DNA of 64,000 bases from WHSW01 sp963828755 (GTDB lineage: Bacteria > Actinomycetota > Thermoleophilia > Solirubrobacterales > 70-9). Positions 1 to 9,156 of this stretch are shown one piece after another. The notes below the pieces were generated by a model. The model did not search any database, was not told the DNA's origin, and saw nothing but the letters and a program-made list of their open reading frames with translations. The stretch covers positions 124,001 through 188,000 of the forward strand of contig CAWHFY010000010.1 of assembly GCA_963828755.1 (NCBI GenBank). The letters run 5' to 3'. Within the stretch, counting starts at the first letter, position 1, and each line of letters opens with the position of its first letter. The translations under genes and the position numbers were made by a program.

Positions 1-819
1 TCGTCGTGCAGCAGGCGGACCTGGAGCTCGATCTTGCCCTCGTGAGCGGCGTAGGGGTGGGCGGCGACCGCGTCGAACTGCTCGCGGGCGCCGTCGATCG
101 CATATAGCTGGCGCAGGAAGTCGGGGGCGCTGAGCGCGGGCGGCTTGCCGTTGAACGGCGTCCCGAACATCCCGCCGAGGATCACCTCGGCGTCGGGGTC
201 GCGGTCCTTGATCGCCTCCGAAGCGGTGTCGAGCAGGCGCTCGTAGGAGGCCGGGTCGACCTCGGGCTGGTAGAAGGTCGGCGAGTTCTGCTCGTTCCAG
301 ATCTGCCACGAGCGCACCGGCACCCGGTCGAGCTCGGGATGCGCGGTCCAGAGGTCGCCGTCCGGGCCGTAGCGCTCGACCAGCTGGTCGACGAAGTCCT
401 TCCACGCTGCCAGGGCCTCGTCGGAGGTCGGCGCGTACGGACCGCAGCCGGGGTCGCAGTCATAACCGTCCAGGCCCTCGGCGACCCAGGTCGGGGTCCC
501 GTAGATCGTCGGAACTACCCGAACCCCGTTCTCGGCGGCGCTGAGCAGGATCGGGTCGACGCTGGAGAAGTCGACCTGCTTCGCGTCCTTCTCATCCGGC
601 GCCAGCGCGCCCCAGGGATCACGAGGCGGATCGTGCCGACTCGCCCCTCCTGCATCCGGCTGAGGTCCTCCTCGGTCAGCAGGCTCTGAGGCACGACGCC
701 GAAGAACTCCTTGGGCGCGTCGGCCGCCTGGGGCTCTTCGGGGGGGTGTTGGAGCCGCAGCCGGCGACTCCCAGGGCGAGGATGCCGGCGGCCACTGCCG
801 CGGCAAGCAGAGCTTTCAT
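1..819 (-). CDS. Glycoside-hydrolase-like lipoprotein, copy 1 (partial, frameshifted)
   Basis: First of three tandem paralogues of a probable TIM-barrel (clan GH-A-like) glycosidase; the substrate is unknown. The ATG at 819 opens a lipoprotein signal peptide whose lipobox reads GVAGC, so the protein should be lipid-anchored outside the membrane. The motif WNEQN (285-299) matches the position of the acid/base Glu in clan A enzymes and is present in all three copies. The second catalytic Glu, seen as TEIGW in the paralogues, would lie beyond the left edge. Two single-base frame breaks are needed: at a run of seven G near 738, and near 605 where a C seems missing before a Trp-Gly. Both frames align with the paralogues, so the gene is probably intact in life. 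Confidence 0.7.
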
Positions 820-830
820 CGGCGGGAAGG

Positions 831-1963
831 CTAGCTACCGGCCGGGAAGGTTCCGCCGGTAAAGTCGGTGAACGCGTCGAAGGCCGGCTTGGGGGAGCGA
901 TCCTCCTCTCAGCAGACCCGATTCCGGGCACCACTCGCACAGCTGCACGTCGTCGGCGGTGTTGTCGCGCCACGAGTACCAGATCAGCGCCTCGACGTTG
1001 AGCTTGCGGCGCTTCGCGATGAAGTACTTGAACGCCTCCCGCAGCCGGTCTGCTTGCCCGGCGAGCCCGCGGTTGAGCGGGTTCGGGGCGCCGCCGGAAG
1101 CCCAGCCGATCTCGGTGATCCACAGCTCGGCGTCGCGATCGTGGGCGGCGACCATTGCGTCGCGCAGCAGGTCGATCTGGGCCAGCACCTTCGAGAGCTT
1201 CGACGCATACGGGTGCGGGGCGACGCCATCGAAGTCGCGCTTCGCGCCCTTCTGGCGATACAGCTTCTCGAGGAAGTCCCAGGCCGAGATCGCCGGCTTG
1301 CGGCCGCCGAGCGGGGTCCCGAACATGCCTCCGAGGATGATCTTCGCCCCCGGGTCGGCGCCGGTGATCGCCGTGTGGGCCGAGTCGAGCAGCTTCGCGT
1401 ATGCCTTCACGTTCGGCTTCGGCTTCCAGAAGCTGGGCGAGTTCTGCTCGTTCCACATCTGCCAGGCGCGGATCGGCAGCTCGGGCAGCGTCGGGTGCTC
1501 GTCCCAGAAGCTGCCGCCGGGGCCGTAGCGGTGGACCGCGTCGGCGAGGAAGGTGCGCCAGGCGGCCAGCGCCTCCTTGCCCCGCGGTGCGTATGAGGGG
1601 CAGTTGCCGACCTGACAGCTGTGGCCGTCGAGGCGCACGACCCATTCCGGCACGCTGGTGACGAACGGCAGCGTTGCGACCCCGTTGCGCGCGGCCTCGG
1701 CGACCACCGCGTCCGACGTCGACCAGTCGTAGTCGCCGGGGGCCGAGGTCGGGTCCATGCCGGCCCAGTAGATCTCGAAGCGCAGGGTGCCGACGTTGGC
1801 GGCGCCCATCGTGTCGTAGTCCTGGGCGTTCAGTGGCCCCTGGGGCATGACGCCGAAGAAGCGCTTCGGGACGGCCGGCAGAGGCGCTCGCGGTGACGCA
1901 CAGCACCGCGATCAGCGCGAGCGCGATCGCCGGCGCCGCGGCCCGGCCCAAGCCGGCGCTCAC
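831..1963 (-). CDS. Secreted glycoside-hydrolase-like protein, copy 2 (frameshifted)
   Basis: Second tandem paralogue, about 377 residues. The GTG at 1963 overlaps the stop of copy 3 as GTGA, which suggests translational coupling, and it begins a clear Sec signal peptide ending in ASASA. The body carries the two expected catalytic Glu motifs, WNEQN (1441-1455) and TEIGW, plus a GGMFGTPLGG loop shared with copy 1. A frame break near 1870 separates the signal peptide from the conserved FFGVMPQ start of the mature domain. A second break near 890 shifts the last 25 residues; the corrected frame ends at TAG 831-833. Unlike copy 1 there is no lipobox, so this copy is probably released. Distant resemblance to GH5/GH39-type enzymes is my inference. 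Confidence 0.75.
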
Positions 1964-3201
1964 CCGCGAGCCACTCTTACGAACGCCCGCCAGGCGGGCT
2001 TCGCGTCCCCGTTCTTCGCTCGGAGGCCAGCGTGGCCGCACCAATCGCAGATTGCGTCGCCGCCCTTCTTGTCTCGCCACGAGTACCAGAACACCCCACG
2101 AAGGTGAAAGCTGCGGGCCTTGCGCTTGTAGGCCGAGAGCGCCCGGGTCAGGACTCGCGCCTGGCCGACCAGGCCCTTGACGTACGGGTTCTCACGCGGG
2201 CCGCGCGCGGCCCAGCCGATCTCGGTCACCCACATGCCGGCCTTGCGGTCGCCGGCGGCAACCGCCACCTTGCGCGCGGTCGCGAGCTGGGCGACCGAAC
2301 CGGTCGCGTTGTTGGCGTAGGGGTGGATCGCGATCGAGTCGAAGTCGTCGTCGGCGCCGAGCTTGTAGAGCTTCTCCAGGTAGGCCTTGGCCGGCATCAC
2401 GACCTCGCGCGCCGAATTCGGGCCCCACATCCCGCCGAGCATGATCTCGGCCTTCGGATCGACCGAGCGGATGCCGGCGGCCGCGCTCTTGAGCATCGCG
2501 GCGTAGCCGCGGACGTCGACCTTCGGCGCGAAGTACTTGGGCGAGTTCTGCTCGTTCCAGATCTGCCAGACGGTGATCGGGCTCGGCTTCGTGCACCCGC
2601 AGGGGGGCTGGCCGGGCAGCGGCGGATCGAGCGGAGGAGGAGGTGGGGGCGGCGTCGGTGGGCAGATCGGCAGCAGGTCGCAGAGCCCATTGCCCGTGTC
2701 CTCGGGGTTCGTCGAAGCGGGCTCGTCGGTGGTGCCGGTCGTCGTCGGCAGCGTGTTGACCGGAACGCTCCAGAAGTCGCCGCCGGGTCCGTACCGCTTC
2801 GCCGCAGCGGCCGCGAACGCCCGGAACGCGGCCCGGGTCGCCGGCGTGCGCGGCGGGTACACCGAGCAGGCGCCCCCGTCGCAGTTGCGCCCGTCCATCT
2901 TCGCCGCCCACTCCGGCGTGCCGAAGATGAAGACCAGCGGGGCGATCCCGCGGCTGGTCGTCTCGTGGATGATCGCGTCGGTACCACCCCAGTCGTACTC
3001 GCCGGGCGACTGCTCGACCGAGCCCCAGGACAGCATCGTCCGCATCCCGCCGATCCCGCCGGCGGGCATCATGTTGAGGTCGGAGACGTCGGGGAGGGCG
3101 CCGTCCTGAGGGACGATCCCAAAGACCGGCTTCGCCGCGTCGGCGCGGGCGGTCAATGCGAGCATCGCGACGACGGTCAGCGCCAGTGCGCAGAGCGCCA
3201 C
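1960..3201 (-). CDS. Secreted glycoside-hydrolase-like protein, copy 3
   Basis: Intact 413-residue paralogue. GTG 3201 is the first start after an in-frame stop and gives a signal peptide ending near ADAAKP. The mature domain repeats the family pattern: FGIVPQ at the start, WNEQN (2546-2560) as likely acid/base, an HPYA loop, TEIGWAA as likely nucleophile, and a final FWYSWRDK strand with CDWCG. Compared with copies 1 and 2 it has a Pro-rich insert of about 60 residues before WNEQN containing a run of eight prolines and several Cys. That insert probably forms an exposed, disulphide-linked loop. It is the first gene of a three-gene operon with copies 2 and 1. Confidence 0.8.
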   Translation of the reverse strand: MALCALALTVVAMLALTARADAAKPVFGIVPQDGALPDVSDLNMMPAGGIGGMRTMLSWGSVEQSPGEYDWGGTDAIIHETTSRGIAPLVFIFGTPEWAAKMDGRNCDGGACSVYPPRTPATRAAFRAFAAAAAKRYGPGGDFWSVPVNTLPTTTGTTDEPASTNPEDTGNGLCDLLPICPPTPPPPPPPLDPPLPGQPPCGCTKPSPITVWQIWNEQNSPKYFAPKVDVRGYAAMLKSAAAGIRSVDPKAEIMLGGMWGPNSAREVVMPAKAYLEKLYKLGADDDFDSIAIHPYANNATGSVAQLATARKVAVAAGDRKAGMWVTEIGWAARGPRENPYVKGLVGQARVLTRALSAYKRKARSFHLRGVFWYSWRDKKGGDAICDWCGHAGLRAKNGDAKPAWRAFVRVARG

Positions 3202-3249
3202 CCGCCGACCCGAGCCGGCGACCGTGCCCCGCCGTACCGCGTGAGTCCG

Positions 3250-3772
3250 TCAACCCCACGCGGTTATTGTGACTCCCCCGGCGCCGGCGGGGCGCCGGTC
3301 CAGCTTGCCCGCGCCGCCGTCAGGGCGGTTGCGCAGCCGCCACGCGGCGGCGCCCACACAGGCTGCGGCGACCACGGCGAGGGCGATCAGGAGGATGGGA
3401 ACGCCGGCGTCGGCTGATCCGGCGCTCGGGGCCGGGAGCCCGAGGCGACGTTGGAGCCTTCTGCGAGCCGCCGTCGTGGCGCCTTCTTCGCCTTCGACCT
3501 CGCGCTGGCGCCCGACCCGTCGCCGCTCGAGCCGGCGGCGGTAGCGGCGACCGCGTGTCGCCGCCGGTCGGGCGCCGCAGGTCGACCGCCCGACGCTGGC
3601 CCCGGTGCCGGGGGTGGTGCCGCTTGGGGACGCGCCGGCCGAGCGCCGGGCAGCGTCAGGTTGTACTCGTCGTCGGCCGCCTGTGCCGCGGCGAGCGCGG
3701 GATCGCGAGCGCGACGAACGCCAGGGCGCTGACGAGCGCGAGCACGGTCTTAGACTTCCTGCCTTGCGTCAT
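3250..3772 (-). CDS. Small secreted protein with C-terminal membrane segment (frameshifted)
   Basis: A gene of about 170 codons that no single open frame covers. The ATG at 3772 starts a Lys/Arg-rich N-terminus and a hydrophobic signal segment. After one frame correction the mature part begins AAQADDEYNLTLPG, followed by a Pro/Ala/Arg-rich linker. After a further correction the C-terminus is a hydrophobic helix (PILLIALAVVAAACVGAAAW) and a short basic tail ending at TGA 3250-3252. This resembles an LPXTG-like cell-wall or membrane anchor without the sorting motif. It lies directly upstream of the glycoside-hydrolase operon on the same strand, 48 bases from copy 3, so it may be its first gene. 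Function unknown. Confidence 0.5.
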
Positions 3773-3829
3773 CCGTAAGTCCGTCCTTTGGGGGTTGCAG
3801 GCCGAGCAGGGTACAGGGTGGCGCCGATC

Positions 3830-5780
3830 ATGAGTGGCATACGAGGTCTAGACGTCAAACACCTGATCGGGGGCGCAGTTGCGGCCTCCGCCGTCGCCAT
3901 GGCGCTCGCCGGAGGCGGCTTCGAGCCGACCGCATATGCGGCCGCCGGGCTGGTCGTCTGGATCGCCGTCGTGATCGGCCTTGCGGTCGGGGTGCTACCA
4001 CGCTCGCAGCCGCCGACCGCGGCCCTGGTGGCCGGGATCTCGCTTGCCGGGCTCGCCGCGCTGACCGCGCTCTCGCTCGCCTGGGCGAGCGACGACGGCA
4101 ACGGGTTCGAGGACGTCGTCCGGACCCTCGCCTACCTCGGCGCCTTCGCCGCGGTCGTGCTCGCCTCGCGCCGCAACGAGGCGACCCCGTGGCTCGCCGG
4201 CCTCGCGGTCGGGGTCGCCGCGATCGCCGCAATCGCGCTCCTCGCCCGGTTCGAGCCGTCGCTGTTTGGCAATCCCGACGCCGACCTCGCCGACCTGCCC
4301 GCGGTGCTCGGCCGGCTCATCTACCCGATCGGATACTGGAATGGGCTCGCCGCGGTGATGGCCGCGGCGATCGTGCTGCTCAGCTGGTTCGCCGCGACCG
4401 CCGGCTCGGTCCGCGCGCGCGCCGGCGCGGTCGCCGCGCTTCCGCCGGTCCTGCTCGCGCTCTGGATGACCGACTCTCGCGGTGGCATCGCGGCGGCGGT
4501 GATCGCCTTCGGGGTCCTGCTCGTGGTCGGCCCGCGGCGCTCGCTGCTGCTCGCCAACCTTGCCCTCGGGGTTGCCTTCGGAGCGATCTTGATCGCGGTC
4601 GCCGAGACCTACGACACCCTGCTCAACGCCCCTACCGCACCGGCGGCCGGCGGCGAGGGCGACCGGATGCTGGTGATCACGCTCGCGGGGGTCGCGTTCG
4701 CGTTCGCAGCCCGGATGGCGCTCGACCGCTTCGTGCAGCCGCTGCTGATCTCGCGCCGGCTCGCGATCGCCGGCCTCGCGGTCGTGGCCGTCGTCGCGCT
4801 CGTCGGCCTGATCGCGATCGACCCGATCCAGCAGTACGACGAGTTCAAGGCACCGCCCAGCAACGACGTGCTCGCGAGCGGCGACGTCGGCCTGCTGCGC
4901 GGCGGCGGCAGCGGCCGCTACCAGTTCTGGGAGACCGCGGTCGACGCCTTCGCCAGCGATCCGATCGGCGGTGTCGGCGCCAGCGGCTACACCCCCTACT
5001 GGTTCGAGCACCGCGAGATCCCGATCCCGGCGACCCGCGCCCACTCGGCTCTGTTCGAGACCCTGGCCGAGCTCGGGATCGCGGGGCTCGGGCTGCTGCT
5101 GACCTTCTTCGGCACCGCCCTGTACTGCGGTGTCCGCCGGGCGCGCGCCCGCGAGCCGGTCGCCCGAGGTCGGCCCGGCGCTGGCGCTGCTGGTCGTCGG
5201 CGTCGCCATCGCGGCGGTCGACTGGACCTGGGACCTGCCGGCCGTGTTCGCGATCACGATCGTCGCCGCAGCGTTGCTCACGGGTCCCGCGACCCTCGGC
5301 GGCCCGGATCCGGGGCCTCCCTCGCGCGAGCCGCGCGACCAGGCGCGCCGCCGCCGCGGGTTCGCGGGCGGCGTCGCGCTGCTCCTCGTCGCCTGGATCT
5401 CGATCTGCGGCTCCGGCCTGCTGTTGCTCTCGGCCCACTCGCTCGCCGCGAGCCGCTCGGACGCCGCCGACGGCGACGTCGACGCGGCGATCTCGGCCGC
5501 CAACGACGCGATCGACCTGCAGCCGTGGTCGGCTGAGCCGCGCACCCAGCTCGCGCTCGTCTACGAGCAGGAGGGCGACTACGATCGAGGCTCGAGGCGA
5601 TCGCCCAGGCGGTCGAGCGCTCGCCCGATGACTACCGGCTGCACCTGCTCGCAGCGCGGATGGCGGCCGAGGACGGCGACCGCCCGCGGTGCGATCGGCG
5701 CTGCTGACCGCCCACCAGCTCAACCCGCGCGACCCCGCGATCGTCCAGGAACTCGGCGGCCGGCGAGCTCGAGCAGCTAG
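3830..5780 (+). CDS. O-antigen ligase/polymerase-like membrane protein with TPR-like tail (frameshifted)
   Basis: Polytopic membrane protein with about 12 hydrophobic helices in the first 430 residues and a large loop between late helices, the plan of the Wzy_C/WaaL family that joins or polymerises lipid-linked glycans outside the membrane. Family-like features include a short DSRGG motif after a helix and an extracellular loop containing GGGSGRYQFWETA. A frame break near 5160 passes into a second frame carrying two more helices, then a region resembling tetratricopeptide repeats (AISAANDAIDLQPWSAEPR; later HQLNPRDPAIVQELG). Further breaks occur near 5590 and 5690. The gene ends at TAG 5778-5780, 2 bases from the convergent gene. 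Start ATG 3830. It opens the glycan locus. Confidence 0.72.
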
Positions 5781-5782
5781 GC

Positions 5783-6707
5783 CTAGGCGTCGTCGGCGAC
5801 CTCGGGCGGGATCGGCAGCCGCTCGGCGAGCCACCTGAACTCTCGCTGCCAGGGTCGAACGGCGGGTTGATCTTCGAGAGCGAGTCGCGCATGTGAAACC
5901 AGAGCCGGTAGTGGAGGTGGACGATGTCGGCCAGGTCGAGCCCGACCGCGGCCGGGACGAGCGCCGCCCGGTGGCGGAGCGGGTAGTTGTAGGCATCGGG
6001 CAGGATCCGGACCCGGTCGTGGACGTCCGCAGTGACCGCGGCCAGGCTGAGCTGGTCCATGAAGTGCGGCCAGCGCTTCGCGACGACGCCGGCATCGAAG
6101 AGCTTCGTTAGCGCGTCCTCCCAGGCGGTGAACAGCCCGGCGCTTCGCCGCGCTCCGACCAGGCCGCTGTTCCAGTAGGCGCGGATCTCCGACTGGCCGA
6201 CGGTGGTGTGCACGAAGGGGCGGTTCCGGACGCCGAGCAGGTCGTACATCTTCTGCCAGTAGGGCTCGCCCTTGCCCTTGCCGCGCGACCCTGCGATCCG
6301 GCGGTCGACCGGCCGCACCGCGGCGACCCAGTCGCCCTCGGTCAGCTCGAGCGGCTCGCCCGCGAAGATGCAGTCGGTGTCGGTGAAGACGAGGGTCTCG
6401 TGGTCGAGCTCGCGCTCGGCCCAGGCCGAGACCGCGACCTTGTTGAAGGTCGGCGTCTCGGCGAAGCGGTCGACCAGGTGCTCGTCGACGAAGGTCGCTC
6501 CAAGCGCCGTCAGTCGCTCGACCGTCTCGGCCGTTGGCTGGAACTCGGGCCGGGGCGCGAACGCGTAAACGGCGACTCGGTGCAGGAGCCGCCCCAGGCG
6601 CGCAGGCTCTCGACCAGCAGGATCGCCTCGCTCTCGAGCCGACCGTGCTCGACGCAGATCAGGAAGGCCGGTAGCTCGGCGGCGCTCTGGTTGGCTTGGT
6701 CGCTCAC
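5783..6707 (-). CDS. Putative glycosyltransferase with DXD-like motif (frameshifted)
   Basis: About 308 residues with a GT-A-like look: an N-terminal strand LPAFLICVEHG, then VFTDTDCIF, where Asp-Thr-Asp fits the metal-binding DXD motif of sugar-nucleotide transferases. Further on are a conserved YWNSGLVGARR segment and HLHYRLWFHM near the C-terminus. I do not recognise a named family; it recalls proteins annotated only as hypothetical near glycan loci. GTG 6707 is the likely start, 103 bases from the divergent initiating transferase, so the two may share a control region. Frame breaks near 6590 and 5850 are both next to C runs, and the corrected tail ends at TAG 5783-5785. Confidence 0.6.
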
Positions 6708-6810
6708 GGGCGAGGACGAGGGTAGAGGGCTCCCGCGCGGTCGTGGGAAGGAGGTACCAAACCGTCCGTTTGCGAGCCTTTTGCGGGTTTGGCGGGTTAA
6801 CCTCTCCGAG

Positions 6811-8181
6811 ATGGTCAGGGAAGGCCCCTCTTCCGTCCGCACCGAACGGGGCCGTGAGGACGAGCCGGGTAGGCCTCGTTTCTGGCGCGACGCCCTGCGC
6901 CGCCGCATGCTCGCGCTTGCTGATCTGATCGCCGCCGCGGCCGCCAGCATCGTCGTCGCCTCGACCTCCGCGGACGCTTTCTGGGCGCTCGTGCTGCTGC
7001 CCGTCTGGGTGGTGGTCGCGAAGCTGATCGGGCTCTATGACCGCGATCACGTCGCGATTCGTCACCTGACCGTCGACGAGCTGCCGGCGCTCGCCGCCTG
7101 GGCCGCGGCCGGGGTTGCGCTGCTCGCGCTGATCCTGCCGCAGACTCCCGCCGGGGAGGTGACCCCGAGCGCCGCGGTCGGCGCCTGGGTGGTCGCCGGC
7201 GGCGCGGCGCTGGTCCTGCGCGGCGCCGCCCGCTGGCTGTGGCGGCGCCTGACCCCGCCGGAGGTCACCGCCGTGCTCGGCGACGGCGATCTCGCGGAGA
7301 TGATCCGCCGCAAGCTCGAGCTCTTCCCCGACATGCACCTGAGCCTGGTCGACGAGCACGAGATCGAGGCCTTCGACGCGCTCGCGGGCGGGGTCGACCG
7401 GGTGATCTTCGCTTCCGACCGGATGGAGCCCGGGGAGGTCGGCGGCCTCGTCGCTCTCTGTCGCGAGCGTCAGGTGAAGCTGAGCGTGATCTCGCCGCTG
7501 CACGGGCGCGCCGGCCCGGTGCGCCTCTCGCGCGTCGCCGACCTGCCGGTGCTCGAATACGAGACCTGGGACCCGTCGCGTTCGACGGCGCTGATCAAGC
7601 GCGCCTTCGACATCGCCGTGTCCTCGATCGGACTCGTCCTGACGGCGCCGTTCTTCCCCCTGGTCGCGCTCGCGATCAAGCTCGACAGCCGCGGGCCGGT
7701 GCTCTTCAACCAGACCCGTGCCGGACTCGACGGGCGCCCGTTCGAGATGCACAAGTTCCGGACCATGGTCGCCGACGCCGAGGCGCGCCTGCCCGACGTC
7801 GTCCGCCTCGACGACCTCCGCGACCCGGTGTTCAAGCTCTCCGACGATCCCCGTGTGACCAGGGTCGGGCGCTTCCTGCGCCGCCTCAGCCTCGACGAGC
7901 TGCCGCAGCTGATCAACGTCGTGCGCGGCGAGATGAGCATCGTCGGGCCGCGCCCCGAGCAGGTCGAGCTGGTCGAGCGCTACCGGCCCGAGCACCGCTT
8001 CCGGCTCAGCGTCAAGCCCGGGATCACCGGGCCGATGCAGGTCTTCGGCCGCGGCGACCTGACCTTCCACGAGCGGCTCGCGGTCGAGCTCGACTACATC
8101 GAGAACCTCTCGCTCGCGCGTGACCTGCGGATCATCGCCGAGACCGTCCCCGTGACCCTGCGCGGGTCCGGGGCCTACTGA
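6811..8181 (+). CDS. Polyprenyl-phosphate sugar-1-phosphate transferase (WbaP-type initiating enzyme)
   Basis: Intact, 456 residues. It would transfer a sugar phosphate from a nucleotide sugar to undecaprenyl phosphate, the first committed step of glycan synthesis, at the inner face of the membrane. The N-terminal third holds four hydrophobic helices and is followed by a nucleotide-binding-like middle domain. The C-terminal bacterial sugar transferase domain is complete: KRAFDI before a re-entrant helix, SRGPVLFNQTRAG, a FEMHKFRTM box, and RRLSLDELPQLINVVRGEMS followed by GPRPE. ATG 6811 was chosen because it follows the divergent intergenic gap and gives the usual short cytoplasmic lead. The acceptor sugar cannot be read from sequence. 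Confidence 0.9.
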   Translation: MVREGPSSVRTERGREDEPGRPRFWRDALRRRMLALADLIAAAAASIVVASTSADAFWALVLLPVWVVVAKLIGLYDRDHVAIRHLTVDELPALAAWAAAGVALLALILPQTPAGEVTPSAAVGAWVVAGGAALVLRGAARWLWRRLTPPEVTAVLGDGDLAEMIRRKLELFPDMHLSLVDEHEIEAFDALAGGVDRVIFASDRMEPGEVGGLVALCRERQVKLSVISPLHGRAGPVRLSRVADLPVLEYETWDPSRSTALIKRAFDIAVSSIGLVLTAPFFPLVALAIKLDSRGPVLFNQTRAGLDGRPFEMHKFRTMVADAEARLPDVVRLDDLRDPVFKLSDDPRVTRVGRFLRRLSLDELPQLINVVRGEMSIVGPRPEQVELVERYRPEHRFRLSVKPGITGPMQVFGRGDLTFHERLAVELDYIENLSLARDLRIIAETVPVTLRGSGAY

Positions 8182-8191
8182 GCAGCGGCCG

Positions 8192-9156
8192 GTGGCAGCT
8201 CGGCCCTGCCCGGCCTGCGGCCGGTCGTCACTGCGTCCGTGGCGCGCCGCGACGCCGTCGGACCCTCAGCTCGCCGGCGCCGGGCCGTTCTCGCTGCTGC
8301 GCTGCGCCGACTGCGGCTCGGCGGCGACGGTCGGCGACGCGCCCGACCGCGCCCTGATGTACGAGGGCGGCACCTACGCACCCGCGCGCGGCGGCGCCCG
8401 GCGGCTGCTCGCCCCGCTGCGCGGCCTCGCCGAGCGCGACCGGGTCCGGTTCAGCTCGCATCTCGACCGCGGCTCGCGGGTGCTCGAGGTCGGCGCCGGC
8501 GACGGCAAGCTGGTCGCGGCGATGCGGGCCGCCGGGCTCGACGCGCACGGGATCGACCCGTCGCCGGCGGCCTGCGCCGCCGCGGCGGCGATCGGCGCTC
8601 CGGTCGAGGCGGTCGGCGTCGACGAGGCGGAGCTGCCGGCCGGCGAGCGAGGACGCCGTGGTCATCTGGCACGCGCTCGAGCACTTCGACGACCCCGCGC
8701 CGGCGCTGGAGCGGGTTCGCGGCTGGGTCCGCGACGGCGGCGGCCTGATCGTCGCCGTCCCCAATCTCGCCTCGATCCAGGCCCGGATCGGCGGCGATCG
8801 TTGGTTTCATCAGGACGTGCCCCGCCATCGCACCCACTTCACCCCGGCCGGCGCCGGCGCGCTGCTGGCTCGCACCGGGTTCGAGGTCGAGCGCGTCCGC
8901 CACCTGCTCGTCGAGCAGAATCCGCTTGGCATGTGGCAGACGCTGCTCAATCGGCTGACGGCGCAGCGCGACTTCGCCTTCCGGGCGCTGAAGCGCGACC
9001 TCGAGCCCGCGAGCGCGGGCGAGCGAGCCCGTGACCTCGCGGTGACCGCGATCGCCGGGCCGCTGCTCGCCCCGGTGGCGGTCGTCGCCGAGCTCGCCGC
9101 CGGCCTCGCTGCGCCGCGGCGGCTCGATCGTGGTCCAGGCGCGCGCGGTCCGGTGA
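8192..9156 (+). CDS. SAM-dependent methyltransferase with N-terminal zinc ribbon (frameshifted)
   Basis: Class I methyltransferase of about 320 residues. A CPACG...CADCG pair in the first 45 residues should bind zinc. The SAM-binding motif I is VLEVGAGDGKL, followed by GIDPSP, and the post-motif IWHALEHFDDP is typical of the Methyltransf_23/11 group. GTG 8192 starts 10 bases after the upstream stop. Frame breaks occur near 8650 (just before IWHALEHF) and near 9110; the corrected C-terminus GSIVVQARAVR ends at TGA 9154-9156, overlapping the next start as GTGA. It closely resembles the gene at 29241-30173, so the locus carries two copies of this subtype. Likely methylates a glycan residue or its carrier-linked precursor. 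Confidence 0.78.

Noticed and set aside
3995..5545. Open minus-strand frame of 516 codons opposite the ligase-like gene
   Set aside because: Its Arg/Gly/Asp-rich composition and lack of motifs mark it as a shadow of the plus-strand membrane protein, whose helices and loops are clear.
5632..8070. Open minus-strand frame of 812 codons
   Set aside because: Only the part over 5783-6590 encodes real protein. The rest mirrors the initiating transferase gene and has shadow composition.
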